The position numbers and the translations under genes were made by a program. From positions 13,419,043-13,483,042 of the forward strand of contig CM055267.1 of NCBI GenBank assembly GCA_029237695.1: a stretch of 64,000 nt of DNA, read 5' to 3'. Below are positions 1-11,489 of the stretch, in pieces. This stretch comes from Conchocele bisecta (Eukaryota > Mollusca > Bivalvia > Lucinida > Thyasiridae). Each line of letters begins with the position of its first letter. Within the stretch, counting starts at the first letter, position 1. The notes under the pieces were generated by a model. It saw only the letters and a list, made by a program, of their open reading frames with translations, made no database searches and was not told the origin of the DNA.

Positions 1-2344
1 AATTTTGATAAAATTAATACCTACTATCCACAATCACCGCGCGAGGAGGAGACGACTCTGTACCCTCACCAGATAGTCTATGACTTCGAGGCGTATCTCG
101 ACAAGTCAAAAACCACTCAACCCACCAAAGACCTGACCTTCGAGGTCGAGCACGTTCCTATATCTGTGTCTTTGGGGGATACGATGCATGAAGGGATAAC
201 CCACATCTGCGAACGAGATCCTGACACGCTAGTCGAGAAGTTCGTGACCGAGCTACAGATGAGAGGCAAGGCAATCAGGGAGGGGGTTAGGAAGAAGTAT
301 CTGCCGGCCGATATAGATATGCTATCGAAGTCTCAGCAAGCAAAGATTGTCTCTTGGATTGACCAAGTCCCGGTGGTGGGGTTCAACTGTAGCAGGTACG
401 ACCTGAACCTCATCAAGCAGTACTTTGTCGAGAAGTTGGCGGCCACCGTGACTAAGGTGATGGTCGGAAAGAGAGCCAGCACGACGATGTTTCTGTTTAC
501 CCCGGAGTTTAGATTTCTCGACATCATCCAGTCAGTATCTGGGACCCGGTACCACGTACGACCGGTGGGTTAAGGCGTACGACTGTAAAACGATAAAGTC
601 TCACTTCTTACCCGACGAGTGGTTCGATAGCGCGGACAAGCTCGACCATCCGGGGCTGCCAGACTATCCCGAGTGGTACTCGAAGTTGAAGGGTGAGTTC
701 CTACTGTCGTTGTCCGAGTGGAAAGAGTGTAAGAAGGTATTCCAAGAAAATGGGATGAAGACGTTCAAGGAATGGTTGCAACACTACAACGACTTGGATG
801 TCGGACCGTTCCTAGAGGCTCTAACTAAGATGACGGAGTTCTACGAGGAGAGGTGTGGATATACTCAAGGATGCTGTGTCTCTGCCCGGTGTTTCCCTTC
901 AGTACCTACTTCGTGGGACGATCGATGGGAAGGCGGACACACCCGAGCTGTGGTCACCGAAATCTGAAACTTATGAGATGATGAAGCAGGGATTGGTCGG
1001 TGGTCCGTCCATAGTGTTCTCCAGATACGCAGAGGCTGGCAGGTCGACGATCAGGGGTCAGGTAGGTAGTCGGGAGGAGAGATGTGCAAGGCGGTGATGG
1101 GGTACGACGCCAATGCACTGTATCTGTCTACCCTGTCGAAAGACATGCCGTGCGGGGAGGAGACGATATGGACGTGTGACGACCCGGAAAGACAGTCGTA
1201 TATAGAACTGTTTCGTGAGGAAGGTCAGAGTGAAAAGTGGTTCGGATTTGCGGAGTTGGTATAGAGGTCCCGGAAACGTTGAGAGACAAGTTCTCGGAAA
1301 TGTCACCGCTGTTCGTTAATCAAGAAATCGATGAACGATGTTCCGCAGCACATGAAGGACTACCTGGCCGGTACCGGGAGGAAAAGGGTCGAAGGACAGA
1401 GAAAGCTCGTGGGGGCAATGTCCGCCAAGAAGATGATCATATACTCCCCACTGCTAAAGTGGTATCTGGAGCACGGTCTGATCATCAAGGCGGTGCATAG
1501 GTGATAGACTACATGCCCGGCAAACCGTTTCAGTGGTTCGTGGAAGAGGTCACCGCTGCCAGACGGACGGGGGACGTAGACAAGAGCAAGACGGTGTTGG
1601 CGGAGATATTCAAACTGGTTGGCAACGCGTGTTGTGGCAAGCTAATAGAGCACAAGAGAGACACCTGAACACACATATACGAAGGATGAGAAAGATGTCG
1701 ACCGGGCACTGAGGTCGGCGTGGTTCGAAGACCTGGAGGAGATTGGGGAGGCTTACGAGATATCGAGCAGGAAGACTCGAGTGGTGATCAACAGACCGTT
1801 TCAGTGTGGCATAGCGGTCTACCAGTTGGCCAAGCTCCGAATGCTGGAGTCTACTACGATTTCTTGGACAAGTACGTGGATCGCGGAGATTTCGAACTGA
1901 TACAGATGGACACTGACAGCATGTACTTCGCGCTGTCGGAGAAGACGCTGGCGGCGGTGGTGAGAAAGAATATGAAGAGAAAGTTTTAATAAGGAGAAGA
2001 CCGAGTGGTTGGCGTGGGACGCGTGGAGCAACAGAACTCCGGGATTGTTCAAGCTGGAATTCCAGGGAGATAGAGCCATCGCTCTGTGTAGCAAGTGTTA
2101 CTACGTGAGTGGTGATGGAAAATCTAAGCACTCGGCCAAGGGGATGTCGAAGAGATCTAACGATCTGACTTGGGGAAGGTATAAGAGTGCTCTCGAAGGG
2201 GGTAGGGATATGGCGGAGAACAGGGGATTCCGAATGATTAACGGGGTGATGAAGACGTACTGTCAACAAAAATTAGGACTCTCGGCGTACTACGACAAGA
2301 GGAGAGTGATGGAAGACGGGTTGCACACAGAGCCTATAGGATAG
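1..2344 (+). pseudogene. Protein-primed DNA polymerase B, element A (5' part missing, frameshifted)
   Basis: This is the C-terminal two thirds of a Polinton family B DNA polymerase, cut by the window edge. Exonuclease motifs are visible: DFEAY near 82-96, GFNCSRYD near 379 and YNDLDV near 787. Polymerase motifs follow: YDANALYLS near 1101, VGNACCGK near 1618 and MDTDSMYF near 1908, the last holding the catalytic aspartates. The family replicates linear DNA from a terminal-protein primer and has 3'-5' proofreading. Frame changes occur near 540, 860, 1080, 1250, 1500, 1665 and 1990, so as assembled it cannot make one protein. It ends at the stop at 2342-2344. The integrase gene follows on the opposite strand with converging 3' ends. 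Element B has a diverged but full-length relative at 27206-31171. Confidence 0.93.
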
Positions 2345-2386
2345 GTAAAAAAAGAACTCTGAAAAAAGGATAGAATACTAAAGACT

Positions 2387-3759
2387 CTAACGATCCGGGG
2401 GTAACTGGGTGTCAGAAGGTACCATAAGAAGTTCTTCGCGAACAAAACCGCGAGATGGACCATCAGCCAAATAATAGAGCACGGGCTCATCAGGTTTGGT
2501 AATAGATCGATCCAGATGATATACATTCATTGACCACACGGGATCAGTCGCGCGGCGGCTGCCACCTTCAAGCTCTCCCGGTTGATAGAGGTACCGGACG
2601 TCAATATCTGATGGAAGCCGCTGCTCCTCTAAACCAACGGGTCGCCCGCGCGAGACGGCAGAGGCTTGCTCGTCACCCTTTTAAACTTGATAGCATCTAC
2701 AGGCTTCTTACCTATCAATCTGGTCACCTCTCCGTTCAGTGCGGAGACCACGGCGGGCAGTCTGGCCACCCACTCGGTCGATCGCGAATGAGGGTCTACA
2801 AGTTCTTTAGCGTATTGGTGTCCGAACAGTCTCTCAGCCAGGTTCGATTGAAGCGTTCCACGATCCCCTGGTCCCGGTGGATGTTGACGCGGCCGCGTCG
2901 ATAGGAAAACTTTATGCTTAGACAATAGATGAGAGACCGCGCCCATGAACTCGCGGCCGGGATCGACCTGGAGAAGATTCGGCCATTTGAGAGGACTCTC
3001 TTATATATTCGGGAAAGAGCCTCAGCCACTTCCTTAGACTCTTTAGTGGCCAACGGCTCAGCCCCCTTATAACGACTCGCTACGTCAACGATTGTCAGTG
3101 CGTACTTGTACGTCTTGCGACCGACGCGATCGTGAGGTAGAGTAAACAGGAGGTCCGCTTGGTGAACTTGGTTCGGCACCGGCACGTCGAATTTCGGCTG
3201 CGGAATATTGTGAGGCGCGGGTAAATAGATCTGCCAGATGGCCTGCTTCTTGAGCCATTCCTTGACAGCGTTTTCTGAAACCTTGGTCGCCGCCGCGAGG
3301 TTCTTGATGGCCGTGAGTCCCTTCCAGTAGCCGCGTGGGCTATAGTATGTATTCGACAGCTTGCGCGTTAGTTTGGTATCAAGTTTTGCGCGTGTTCATC
3401 GTATGCGAAGTATTCTAATATATCGGACAATCTCCAACATGCCCTCGCCAGTTCGTCCGGTAACTGCGTCGTTAATAATAAACCTTTGTTGGAAGTTTCG
3501 CTGCAGCCCCAGTCACGTTTGGGTTGGAACAGGAGAGGGAATCTAATTCATTCAATCTCGATTGGGAGTCCAATCCCCCAGGATTGGTGGAGGAATCTAA
3601 CATCCGCTTTGCGAAAAGGGTGGCCTCTTTTTCGTCCTGGCGCCACGTCTCGAGAGAATCTCGGGCCAGACGAATCATACTCTTTGCACCAGGTAAACGA
3701 TGTTTTTGGGCAGTGTAGCCTACATCGATCATAGCGTCATAAAGTTCGTCAACTAACAT
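2387..3759 (-). pseudogene. Polinton DDE integrase (retroviral-type), element A
   Basis: Integrase of the Polinton/Ginger class, which inserts the linear element into host DNA. Read right to left, the gene starts at 3759 and has an N-terminal region, then a helix-rich segment with VKEWLKKQ near 3260. The catalytic core follows: first Asp in HQADLL (near 3145), second Asp in VDPGREF (near 2960) and the Glu in GIVERFNRT (near 2860). The C-terminal tail ends at the stop at 2387-2389. At least three frame changes break it, near 3470, 2990 and 2830. The 3' 330 bp is almost identical at DNA level to 31170-31522 in element B. No other integrase is complete in this window. Confidence 0.9.
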
Positions 3760-3805
3760 CGTTCTATATATATATATTTATAAAAAAAATGTTTTTTTAA
3801 TTAAT

Positions 3806-4245
3806 TAATTTAAAATCTCGATTGGATATAGTAGCCGACGAGCCAACCACACCCATTCCCACGACGATGAACGCGATCTCGCGGTCCTTTTGGGCCTCTG
3901 ACGGTACATAGAAATCTGAAAGTTGGGGCTCGGGATCCATTGGATCGAGACTTTTGTGCGGATATGCCAGCGCGTACTCGCGGTTGGCTTCTTCAACGTT
4001 CTGAAAAGTTTGTGCGGCGTGATTTTCGCGGCGAAGCTCTTCATTGACCCAGTCCAGATGGGCGGTTTCGTTTTTTCGACCACGCTTCCTTTGCGCTATT
4101 GAGTTGTTCTACAGCTAAATCATGGCGCGTTACGCTCCTCATCCACGTTCGAGCTTTTCATTTTAGAGAATATAAAGTTGCTACCGCTAGTGAACGCCAA
4201 TGCGTTTACAAGCGCACCACCTACTATTACTGCGATTGAAGCCAT
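3806..4245 (-). pseudogene. Small Polinton membrane protein, element A (frameshifted)
   Basis: The start ATG at 4243-4245 is directly behind the stop of the preceding gene. The N terminus is hydrophobic (SIAVIVGGALVNALAF), a charged middle contains WVNEE-like residues, and the C terminus is hydrophobic (IVVGMGVVGSA). The same layout of membrane segment, polar segment with HxDWxN, membrane segment is intact in element C at 38780-39175, which supports a real gene. One or more indels separate the N-terminal part from the rest around 4085-4140. The function is unknown; the two terminal membrane segments suggest a virion or assembly membrane protein. Confidence 0.6.
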
Positions 4246-4481
4246 TTATTTCCATATATTAACTGGTAGAATTCCAGCTTTAACTAGATATAATCTCGGG
4301 TCCAAACTGCGGCCGCTACATCTAAGGTCGACGAGCCCTACGTCTCTCACAGTAAAGTCCAATTTGGGAGCGGTTCCTCCTAGGCCATCTTTGATAGTCG
4401 AGCATACCCGATACTGAAACCCGATATCACCACGGCGTGATAAAGCGCATTCACTAACATTTTACCATCTTGTTCAGCCAT
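4246..4481 (-). pseudogene. Short conserved membrane protein, element A (frameshifted)
   Basis: A small gene starting at 4481 (MAEQDGKMLV) whose stop TAA at 4246-4248 touches the next gene's ATG. One frameshift near 4378 interrupts it. It has one hydrophobic stretch near the N terminus and an LYLVKAGILP-type tail. Element C encodes a relative at 48916-49157 with the same hydrophobic stretch, a PKLD motif in the middle and a similar YYLVSI tail. The function is unknown. The pairwise match between two diverged elements is the main support. Confidence 0.55.
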
Positions 4482-4489
4482 TGTTATAA

Positions 4490-4943
4490 TTATTGCATAT
4501 AAAAGGGGTCGCGATCAATGTTTAAATGGGGCGCATCCAAATTCATCATTGTTGATGATTGGTGTTTAGTAACTTTCTTCTGAACACTGGCTGGTTGTTT
4601 TTTCGGGTATTTCCACACGCACAGGGCACCAACAACTGCCAGACTACCACCAACAAACAACTCAATTCACGAATTTGGGTTCAATCGGATTCGCCCAACC
4701 TCGATTGGGAGACAAATTCTTTGAATTTGAGTGTGCTTCCAATTCGTGAATTGGGGGTGTTGTTGTACTCAACTCTGTCTTCAGATGTTTTGCTGTCTCC
4801 GTCCCCGATTGCAACCCCAATCTCGATTGGAGTTTAGCCTCTCGAAGCTCGGCGAGTATTTTATCTTGTTTAACTTTTCGGGTGGCAGCCGCCGCCCGTC
4901 CCCAGCTGCCTGTCTTTTAGGATTTTTTATATGCGTATGTCAT
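4490..4943 (-). pseudogene. Single-pass membrane protein, element A (frameshifted)
   Basis: The start ATG at 4941-4943 overlaps the TGA of the upstream gene (ATGA overlap), suggesting translational coupling or tight packing. After an Ala/Lys/Leu-rich segment (LAELREAKLQ), the C-terminal part has one membrane helix (GGSLAVVGALCVW), a basic flank and a tail ending NIDRDPFYMQ. Element C has a counterpart at 48483-48856 with a C-terminal helix and a tail of similar character in the same gene position. Frame changes occur near 4880 and 4665. Several CCAATC/GATTGG palindromes sit inside this gene (4694, 4739, 4816). The function is unknown. Confidence 0.5.
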
Positions 4944-5601
4944 CCAGTGGCGGAGTAACACTCTGGTTCGATTGTGTTAGAGCAATCTGGTTCAACTCCG
5001 TCACTCTCGTGGGTGTGTCTTGTGTCATCATTTTCAGGGCTTATAGTTCGTGGGCATATATGTCCAAATTGACAGTGTTTACCCGTGGTCAACGCGGTTG
5101 TCAGCGGAGCTAAGTACATTCCAAACTTGTGATAAATTGAGCAGCATGCTGTTACATAAGAGTGTGTCCTATAAAAGGGTCAGTCTCTAGATCATCAATC
5201 AACCCCGCAGTGTTTTGGTATAGGGAGAAGTCTACTAACGGCGGTAGCGTACAAATGAAATAGCCGCCGATCCAAGAGTTTTTGTCATCTCTGCTCCCAA
5301 TTTTGGATTCGTATCGCGCATACATTTTATCGATCTCCGCATCTGACATCTTATCCACCTGAAAAACTGAGAGACGCCTACCGAGATAATGCTCCGATTG
5401 TCCCCCAGCAACCAGCGCAGCTAGCCGCTCTCGTCGCGCCGCATTTTCATTTTCATTAGGAGTCGTTGCACTCAACCCAATACCAACTGCCGTTGGAGTT
5501 GGAGTTGGAGTTGATCCCGATTGCTCCGTCGGATCATTATTGTTGGCAGTCGGAGTTGAGGTTTCTTCTATTAGCTGATCGAGAAGTTCGTCGCAGTTCA
5601 T
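4940..5601 (-). CDS. Conserved Polinton protein (GGQSE family), element A
   Basis: An unnamed but conserved Polinton gene. The core has VAGGQSEHYLGRR, then a MSDAEIDKMYARYESKIG segment, and the C-terminal half includes KFGMYLAPLTTALTTG. Element C has an uninterrupted homologue at 47778-48389 with GGQSEFYLG, YESKLG and GIFMAPLT at the same positions, also next to the packaging ATPase. I chose the ATG at 5599-5601 because it matches the homologue's start and follows an AT-rich TTAATTTTAAGAAAA block. The longer frame reaching 5742 adds a hydrophobic leader unlike the homologue. One frameshift lies near 5150. A Thr/Pro repeat follows the N terminus. The function is unknown; proximity to ATPase and MCP suggests virion assembly. 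Confidence 0.65.
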
Positions 5602-5770
5602 TTTTCTTAAAATTAATTTAACTATTCTAACAACTCTCATCACTTTAACATATTGCCAAGCGCACCACCCGATACTTATGATCACCATTATGCTCGCAAC
5701 AAAGCTAGCAGCGAGCACCAAATTGTTAACATTGTTAACCATTGTTCAGCATTTGTTCAGTATTTGTTCA

Positions 5771-5857
5771 GCATTGTTCAGCAATTGCTAAGCATTGTTC
5801 AGCAATTGCTAAGCATTGTTCAGCAATTGCTAAGCATTGTTCAGCAATTGCTAAGCA
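5771..5857. repeat. 21-bp tandem repeat between GGQSE gene and ATPase
   Basis: Four head-to-tail copies of a 21-bp unit containing GTTCAGCAATTGCTAAGC, with partial units on the left. It lies in the short non-coding gap between two minus-strand genes, so it could be regulatory or simple slippage. Confidence 0.85.
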
Positions 5858-5920
5858 TTGCAATAGCTTATTACTTTGTAATTTTCCTAATTTTATAATT
5901 TTCTTAAAATTAATTATTAA

Positions 5921-6653
5921 TTAATTGATAACTTTATAAGCAGTTGGTTGATCAGTCTTTAGCAGAAGCTTGGCGTGCTTAGTTTTCGGAAAGCATCTGT
6001 CGAACCTTCAGGCGCTCCTCGCGCGTTGGGATACGTCATTCTCTCGAAAGTACAGTCATCGAATGAGTCTCGGTCCTTGCAGTGAAAGAGGGCGACCCAT
6101 TTCGTTTGCTCGCGCAGATCCTTGAGGACGGCGTTGTGATTTTTGAGTGGAGATCCATACGCTTTGCCTCGCATGGCGGCCAGAAAATGCGAGCTCGGAG
6201 AGCATGTCCTTCTTTTTGGTCATCGCCGCCTTGGCCGAGCAATCGTCAATCACATATAGGGTGGGCTCACCCTGGAATCTTTGGTATAAACCACGCAACC
6301 AATCGTGAAGCCTATCACCCTGGGTCAATAACGTATACCTCAGGGTCGGTCCATATCCACAGGGCGCCGCTGATAAGTATCGTTGTGCGCACAGTGGGAC
6401 ACAGGATCACAATGTGACGAAAGGCATCGCGGTAGGACTCCTCGAGCAAGTCGAGGATGAAAACCGTTTTTCCACATCCTGTCTGCCCACATATTATGGC
6501 AGAGTGAGCATCTCCAATCGTGAATTGGTATTGATTGTTAATTTTCTTAATTAATTCTTTAGAATTATCAAAATTATGTATTAATAAATCGTTAGATGAT
6601 TTTTTTATTAATAAATCGTTAGATTTAGTAGATCGCTGATACGTATCGACCAT
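5921..6653 (-). pseudogene. FtsK/HerA-type DNA packaging ATPase, element A (frameshifted)
   Basis: The virion genome-packaging motor of Polintons (A32/FtsK-HerA superfamily), which hydrolyses ATP to drive DNA into capsids. Walker A is GQTGCGKT (near 6490-6467) and Walker B is LYVIDDCSA (near 6265-6240). The downstream SELAFSGRHA and REQTKWVALFHCKD segments match element C at 47091-47712. The start at 6653 lies inside the end of the capsid gene (28-bp overlap). The C-terminal residues read TDQPTAY in a frame that stops at 5921-5923. Frame changes occur near 6395, 6190 and 5985. Confidence 0.9.
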
Positions 6654-7925
6654 CTTCGATGTTGAGTTGTGCGTCTGTAATTATATATAGTACAACGTTC
6701 AATGGCCCGGCTCCGTCCGCCTCTTTGGTTATCTGGATCGTCACAACCCTCACTAGCGTTCTCAACTTGGCGTCCGCTACCGTGTATTTGGTCATCGTCG
6801 CTGGCTCGCATGTCTAGCCATAACGCTATTTGGTATTCAGGAACTCCGCGAGGGAGACGGCCGAGAGATGCAGGTCTTTTGCAACTGCTGCAACCTCCGG
6901 GAGAGCGCTTAGAGCCGGCAGCAAACTGCTTTCTTACTTCATCCCACTGCTGGTGCGCGCGAAGACCCGCGCTGTAGAGTTGATTGGGGACTCCCTCGAT
7001 CGTCACCTCTACCTTCGTGATTTTGGCGTTATAGAATCTGTCGGTTTTTCTAGCACCGAACGCGAACCGAGCATCCTCGAACAGCATCAGTATACCTTTC
7101 ATCGAGCGGGAGCGGGTACGTTGACGTTAATATTCCACAATGTGTCGCCATTTGTCTTTCGTCATCTTGCGATGGCGAAGAATCTCGGTCGTAAAGTATG
7201 GCAACGCGCCCGGCATACCGGGTTCTGATCAATCGCGCGAGTTCGGGCATCGTGACCATGTCGTACTCCAGAGAAACATTATCGATCGTATACGTCGATA
7301 ACATGTCGCTGGCTATGATAACTCGGGGCCGTAGTCGTTGAACGTTAGTTCGTATTCGAGGCGGTCAGCCAAAGCGCTCTGATAGTAGGGCATGTGACTC
7401 TCCAGCAACTCAAAGTCGAGCGGGATGTAGAAGCGGTTGCCGTAAGCGCCGCGACCGCATTGTCACTCGCGTTGTTATCTGCCTTGTTAGCAGCCCCGAT
7501 TCTAAGTTTGGTTACGTTCTTATTTTTGCTGGTGTCAATACCTTGATAGACAGCGTTTTCAAGCTCGTGTGACGTCTTCCACAGGTCCTGATAGCAATGG
7601 TAGACGTCGCTGTCGTCGATCGACATCACCTCATTACAGAAAATCTTTATCATGGTCTTCTTGACGATGGCGCGACCCAGTTCTGAACGACGGTTCGGTC
7701 CGCGTCCGTCGACGTTAGCGAAATAGTGAAAGCTAGGCGAACAGTAACCCGGAACAATGACGTCGTTAGCTCCGAGGTTGGGGAAGCGGACTAAGAGCTG
7801 CTGGTTCTGGTCGATCGTCGATGGGTTGTTCGTAATAACGACACTCTGTCTCACGCCTTTTGCCCGAGGGGCTCACGCAGTCTGCGGTATGGATTGAGTT
7901 TGCGACCGTATTGACTCGAAGACAT
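6625..7925 (-). pseudogene. Major capsid protein (double jelly-roll type), element A (frameshifted)
   Basis: The Polinton major capsid protein. It starts at 7925 after an AT-rich promoter-like block (AATTAATTTTTTCAAAATT) and stops at 6625-6627. Recognisable segments are VITNNPSTIDQNQQLLVRFP, SIDDSDVYHCYQDLWKT, TYTIDNVSLEYD and NAKITKVEVTIEGVPNQL. Element C encodes the same protein at 45766-47045 with the same order of segments. In the family, two jelly rolls per subunit form the hexons of an icosahedral shell; the fold is not visible directly here. Frame changes near 7840, 7440, 7330, 7110 and 6900 break it. Confidence 0.88.
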
Positions 7926-8014
7926 AATTAATTTTTTCAAAATTATTGAAACTATTAAACCCGTATGGTTTTGTCTTTAATACTATAATTAATTTTATAA
8001 ACACATTATTAAAG

Positions 8015-9329
8015 ATGGCTGATTACGATGCTGACATGGATGAAATCGGCAGAGACGATTACGTCGATGATTATATGATAATGATGATAAACTTCGAGGA
8101 TTCCATCACAACCTTCGACAAAACACCCCCTCCAATCCAATCGCAATTGGGGAAAATAGGTGGCGCTACCAGCAGCGTTGGTCAAAGTCAGGAATTACTT
8201 GAGGAGCTGTAAACGACTACTACAACAATTTTTCAGAAATCGGTCTGGTCCCGTCTGTCGGTCGCGACTACTCCAAATTCGAATTGGATCTGAACGGATA
8301 GATTGCGACTAAAGCATCAGATAACCCGATCGTCAACATGAAGAACGGAAAAACCCCTATCGCTAAACACCATTGCCGGAAACCGGGGCTGGTGGCGATA
8401 TCATAAAGAACGAACTAGGATTTCCAGATTGGACGCGTGGTAAAACAATTGTGCCGGCCCGCGCTGTAGAGGCCCTACAGTCTACCGACGAAACTATGGC
8501 GAAGACGGCCACCGCGATAGAAAAGGTCGAGCTCACCGAGGTCCCTCAAATAGCCACCGACGTTATTAACACGATGGAGACCACGTTCAGTGTCCAATCG
8601 CAATTGGGAAAATACTCAACGATGACCCACCGTTACCTCTTCGAGAACTCCGTGGACTCGATAAGGCTCTACAAACGGTCCGGGGCGAACTGGTCCTTAA
8701 CCTCTCCAAACTCACGGCGCTGGATGAACATATCGCGCTAGAAGAAAGAAAACTGGAGGAAGCCGGTGACGATAGAGAATCTACCGAGCGGATCGCCGAA
8801 CGACGCGGTCTTTGCGGGATGAAAGAGAAGCTCGCTTGGAGGCCGCCTCGGCTAACCGTGAGGCTCTCCGCACACAAATAAGTCGGATCCGTGAATCAAT
8901 CTCGAGGGTCCTGCACGAGGAGACGACACTCGGTGAGCGTCTTCGCACTCTGTTCAGAGAGCAGGGGTCGTCACGATAGCAAGCATCCTCGTTGCTATCG
9001 GCATGACTATATCGACCATAGTTCTAGCTTTCACTGGTGGTGCGGCGCCACCACCCGCTCCAGCACCAGCACCAGCACCCGCTCCATCCGGTGGAGCCAA
9101 GGAGTGGATAAAAAAACAACTAAAAGCCCTCGCCAGTCTTCTAGCTAAATTAGCTGGAAAGGCGGCTGCCGCACTACCTGGACTGATCGGAAGTATCGTT
9201 TCTTACTTGCTATCTATATTATCAAAAACGGCCGGATGGCTAGCCAAAAATACCTGGGCTTTAATCGTGACAATCGCCGGTCTCCTACTATTCTTCGCCA
9301 GAGAGTTCCTACAACCAAAGCGTAAATAA
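8015..9329 (+). pseudogene. Conserved two-helix membrane protein, element A (frameshifted)
   Basis: An acidic N terminus (DYDADMDEIGRDDYVDDY) starts at ATG 8015, followed by a long polar or coiled middle and a C-terminal hydrophobic third. That third has a membrane segment (TISTIVLAFTGG), an Ala-Pro repeat near 9050-9090, then KEWIKKQLKAL, AGKAAAALPGLIGSI and a final helix WALIVTIAGLLLFFA. Element C's 44288-45661 matches in order and has an Asp-Pro repeat where this copy has Ala-Pro. The function is unknown; widespread Polinton conservation and membrane segments suggest a virion or membrane role. Frame changes occur near 8215, 8370, 8690, 8820 and 8990. It converges with, and overlaps by 21 bp, the minus-strand gene ending at 9309. 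Confidence 0.65.
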
Positions 9330-10749
9330 TCCGATCGCCACGAGGGCGACGACGAGCCCTAATTTCTCCTCCTCGTGTGTTGTGCTTCCAATTTCACCCA
9401 ATCTGCGATTGGTGTTGATGATTGGTGTTTCTCCAATCGCGATTGGTCTGTTGATGGAACTCGATGGTGCATCCAATTTACGAATTGGGGGTACTGGGTT
9501 CGATTTACGAATTGGGGGAGGTGTATCCATTTTGTGTTTATGAAATCGGTTGCCACTGTTGAACCCGATCATGTTGGGGTGTGCGCTTGATGATATCCGT
9601 GTTCACGTTACCGTTGTGGCCGATTTTTTTGATTGATTGGCGGTGGCGATTACGATATGATTATTGTAACCGTCAACCGGGTCGTCTCGTAGTATCATAT
9701 TGCTCGGCGCCATATAAAGACCTATTCCAAATACATAGTCTACTGGGGTGCTGGCATTCTGTAAAACGTCTTGATAATTCTGGATCGCCTTCTCCAGGTC
9801 CACCCTAGCCGAGATGGCGTCCTCTACAAGTGCCAAGAATTGTTTTTGTGCATCAAACGCTGTTCCCATGCCCAGTATAGAACTGCGAGTTTGCTTCTGT
9901 GCGCCGAGGATGGCCCAGACGTACGTGCGAATAGATTCGTTGACGTGAGTAACCCCGGCCTGCGTGAACCCTATACCCTTATCTAACTAAATGTACCCCA
10001 CGCGTCCTGAACCTCAGCAGCCTGCTGTATGTAATCGACGTGAGCCCGTTTCGGAGGTAACATTTTACAAGAAAACACGCCACAGTGCCGACCTCCAGAC
10101 ACTTCTGGCCCGAAAGTCATCGTCGCGGGGTCAAAATTCCCGGCGTTCCGACTGACGATGTGGTCACCGGAGTGATCGTGTCTAAAATCAGTCTGTGTCC
10201 AATTCCGGACTGGCCGTGAATGAGAACGTCCCCGAGGCCGGTGCTGGTAGGAAATGCTTTCTGTCTCCAGTCCGCGTCTTTTGAAACGTTAAATTCGTTA
10301 CACAGTCTTTCAAAGGCCATACGGTCGTATGCGTTGGAAATGGGATCCCAGGCGTCGTCTTGAGGTAGTGAAATACCTAGTTCTTTGAGAATCCTCCTAA
10401 TAGTATAATACGTGTGAAAGTTGTAGACACTTCGGAGCATGACATTCTTGGATGTCAGATGGTCTTTATGTGAAACTCCACACCCCGGCTGTTGCGCACC
10501 ATACAGCGAAATTTATTTGGTTCTGCCAAAACTGCATCGGTGTTGCTTTCCACCCGTTTACCACCTCCATCGTAGTAATCTTGGGCAGCCTATATTGTTC
10601 AAAAGATGTTAGGGAAGTTGGTGGCAAAGCCACTGTCCGGTCTAACCGTTACGGTTGGGTGTACAAGGGGGTTAACAACGTCTTTTTGTGTGTATTTACC
10701 TCCGACCGCGTACTTACATTAGATTAAAGCTAAATGCTTTGGTATCCAT
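9309..10749 (-). pseudogene. Conserved Polinton protein with C-terminal anchor, element A (frameshifted)
   Basis: A long minus-strand gene from ATG 10749 to the stop at 9309. In order it shows QINFAVWCATAGVW (near 10540), LRSVYNFHTYYTIRRILKEL (near 10435), an ENFGV-like segment ending DWRQKAF, FDAQKQFLALVEDAI (near 9850), YVFGIGLYMAPSNMI (near 9740) and a C-terminal hydrophobic helix LVVALVAIGLFTLWL. Element C carries the same series at 42739-44236. The two pieces around 10490 are offset by one base at a GGGG run, and element C is offset at the same place. The function is not established; its size, conservation and anchor suggest a structural protein. Confidence 0.65.
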
Positions 10750-10859
10750 TGAAAGATATTATTATGTTTGCTACTATAACTAATGTTCAAAAAGGAGTTG
10801 TGAACTTCAAAAATTAATTGACAACTGCTGTGGAAAACGCCGGGTAGGCCTTAGATCAA

Positions 10860-11472
10860 TCACCTTCACGGTTGGATGGCAGAATGTGGGGAAGAGTGAA
10901 GGGTTTTACTATGTGAAGGATGGACAACAATTAGGTGTAAAGCTGCCTCACGGACTGTGGGGAATAAGACAGCTCAAAGATTTTGTCAACTCAGAGCTTG
11001 ACGGTATAATCAACCTCACAGTATCGAATGCTACCGGGCTCACAACAATGATCATCAGCAGTGATGTAGTGGTCTCCCGGGGTTGGGTATTCAACTCGGT
11101 TTTAGAGAGACATACTCCTCAAACAAAGGAGTGTTCACCCCGGGTGAGTACGTCGGTGATAACCCGGTGGACTTCACCTTCACGAAAACTCTCAGGGTGC
11201 ACCTGGATCGGGTGAACACATCGTACAACACGATAGACGGATCCCCCAGCACATTACTGAAAACTGTGCCCGCCAGCGATTGTTTCTATGGCGAGACTGT
11301 AACCTTAGACTTCCCACACCCAGAGATGAAAGTTTTGGAATCGGGACACATCCACGAGTTGAAGATTTATATTCTTGATGATAAAGGGCGAGAGTTGAAT
11401 AACGATTACCCGATTTCGGCTCGTCCTAGAAAATTTCAAATTAATTATTTAGAATTAAACGCATGTTCGTAA
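10860..11472 (+). pseudogene. Penton-like minor capsid protein, element A (frameshifted)
   Basis: A beta-rich protein with one frameshift near 11085. The N-terminal part has GKSEGFYYVKDGQQ and an LTVSNATGLTTMII strand pattern. The C terminus HELKIYILDDKGRELNND resembles element C's 41892-42529 (TELELTFMDCEGKPVDNHG), the usual last strands of Polinton penton-type jelly rolls. The penton role (vertices of the capsid) is inferred from this pattern and from the position next to the fibre gene. A tiny upstream frame from ATG 10764 resembles the start of the 41-codon frame at 42549-42674 in element C. The exact start of this gene is uncertain. Confidence 0.5.
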
Positions 11473-11489
11473 TATATATTATCAACATT

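Noticed and set aside
5602..5742. Extended N terminus with a hydrophobic leader for the GGQSE gene of element A
   Set aside because: The homologue in element C starts at the equivalent of 5601, and an AT-rich promoter-like block lies between.
5742..5924. Small frames over the 21-bp repeat
   Set aside because: Repeat-derived; the real genes on both sides are on the minus strand and end or start outside it.
10452..10727. Plus-strand 91-codon frame in element A
   Set aside because: The minus strand here matches the start of the conserved anchored gene of element C, so this frame is a shadow.
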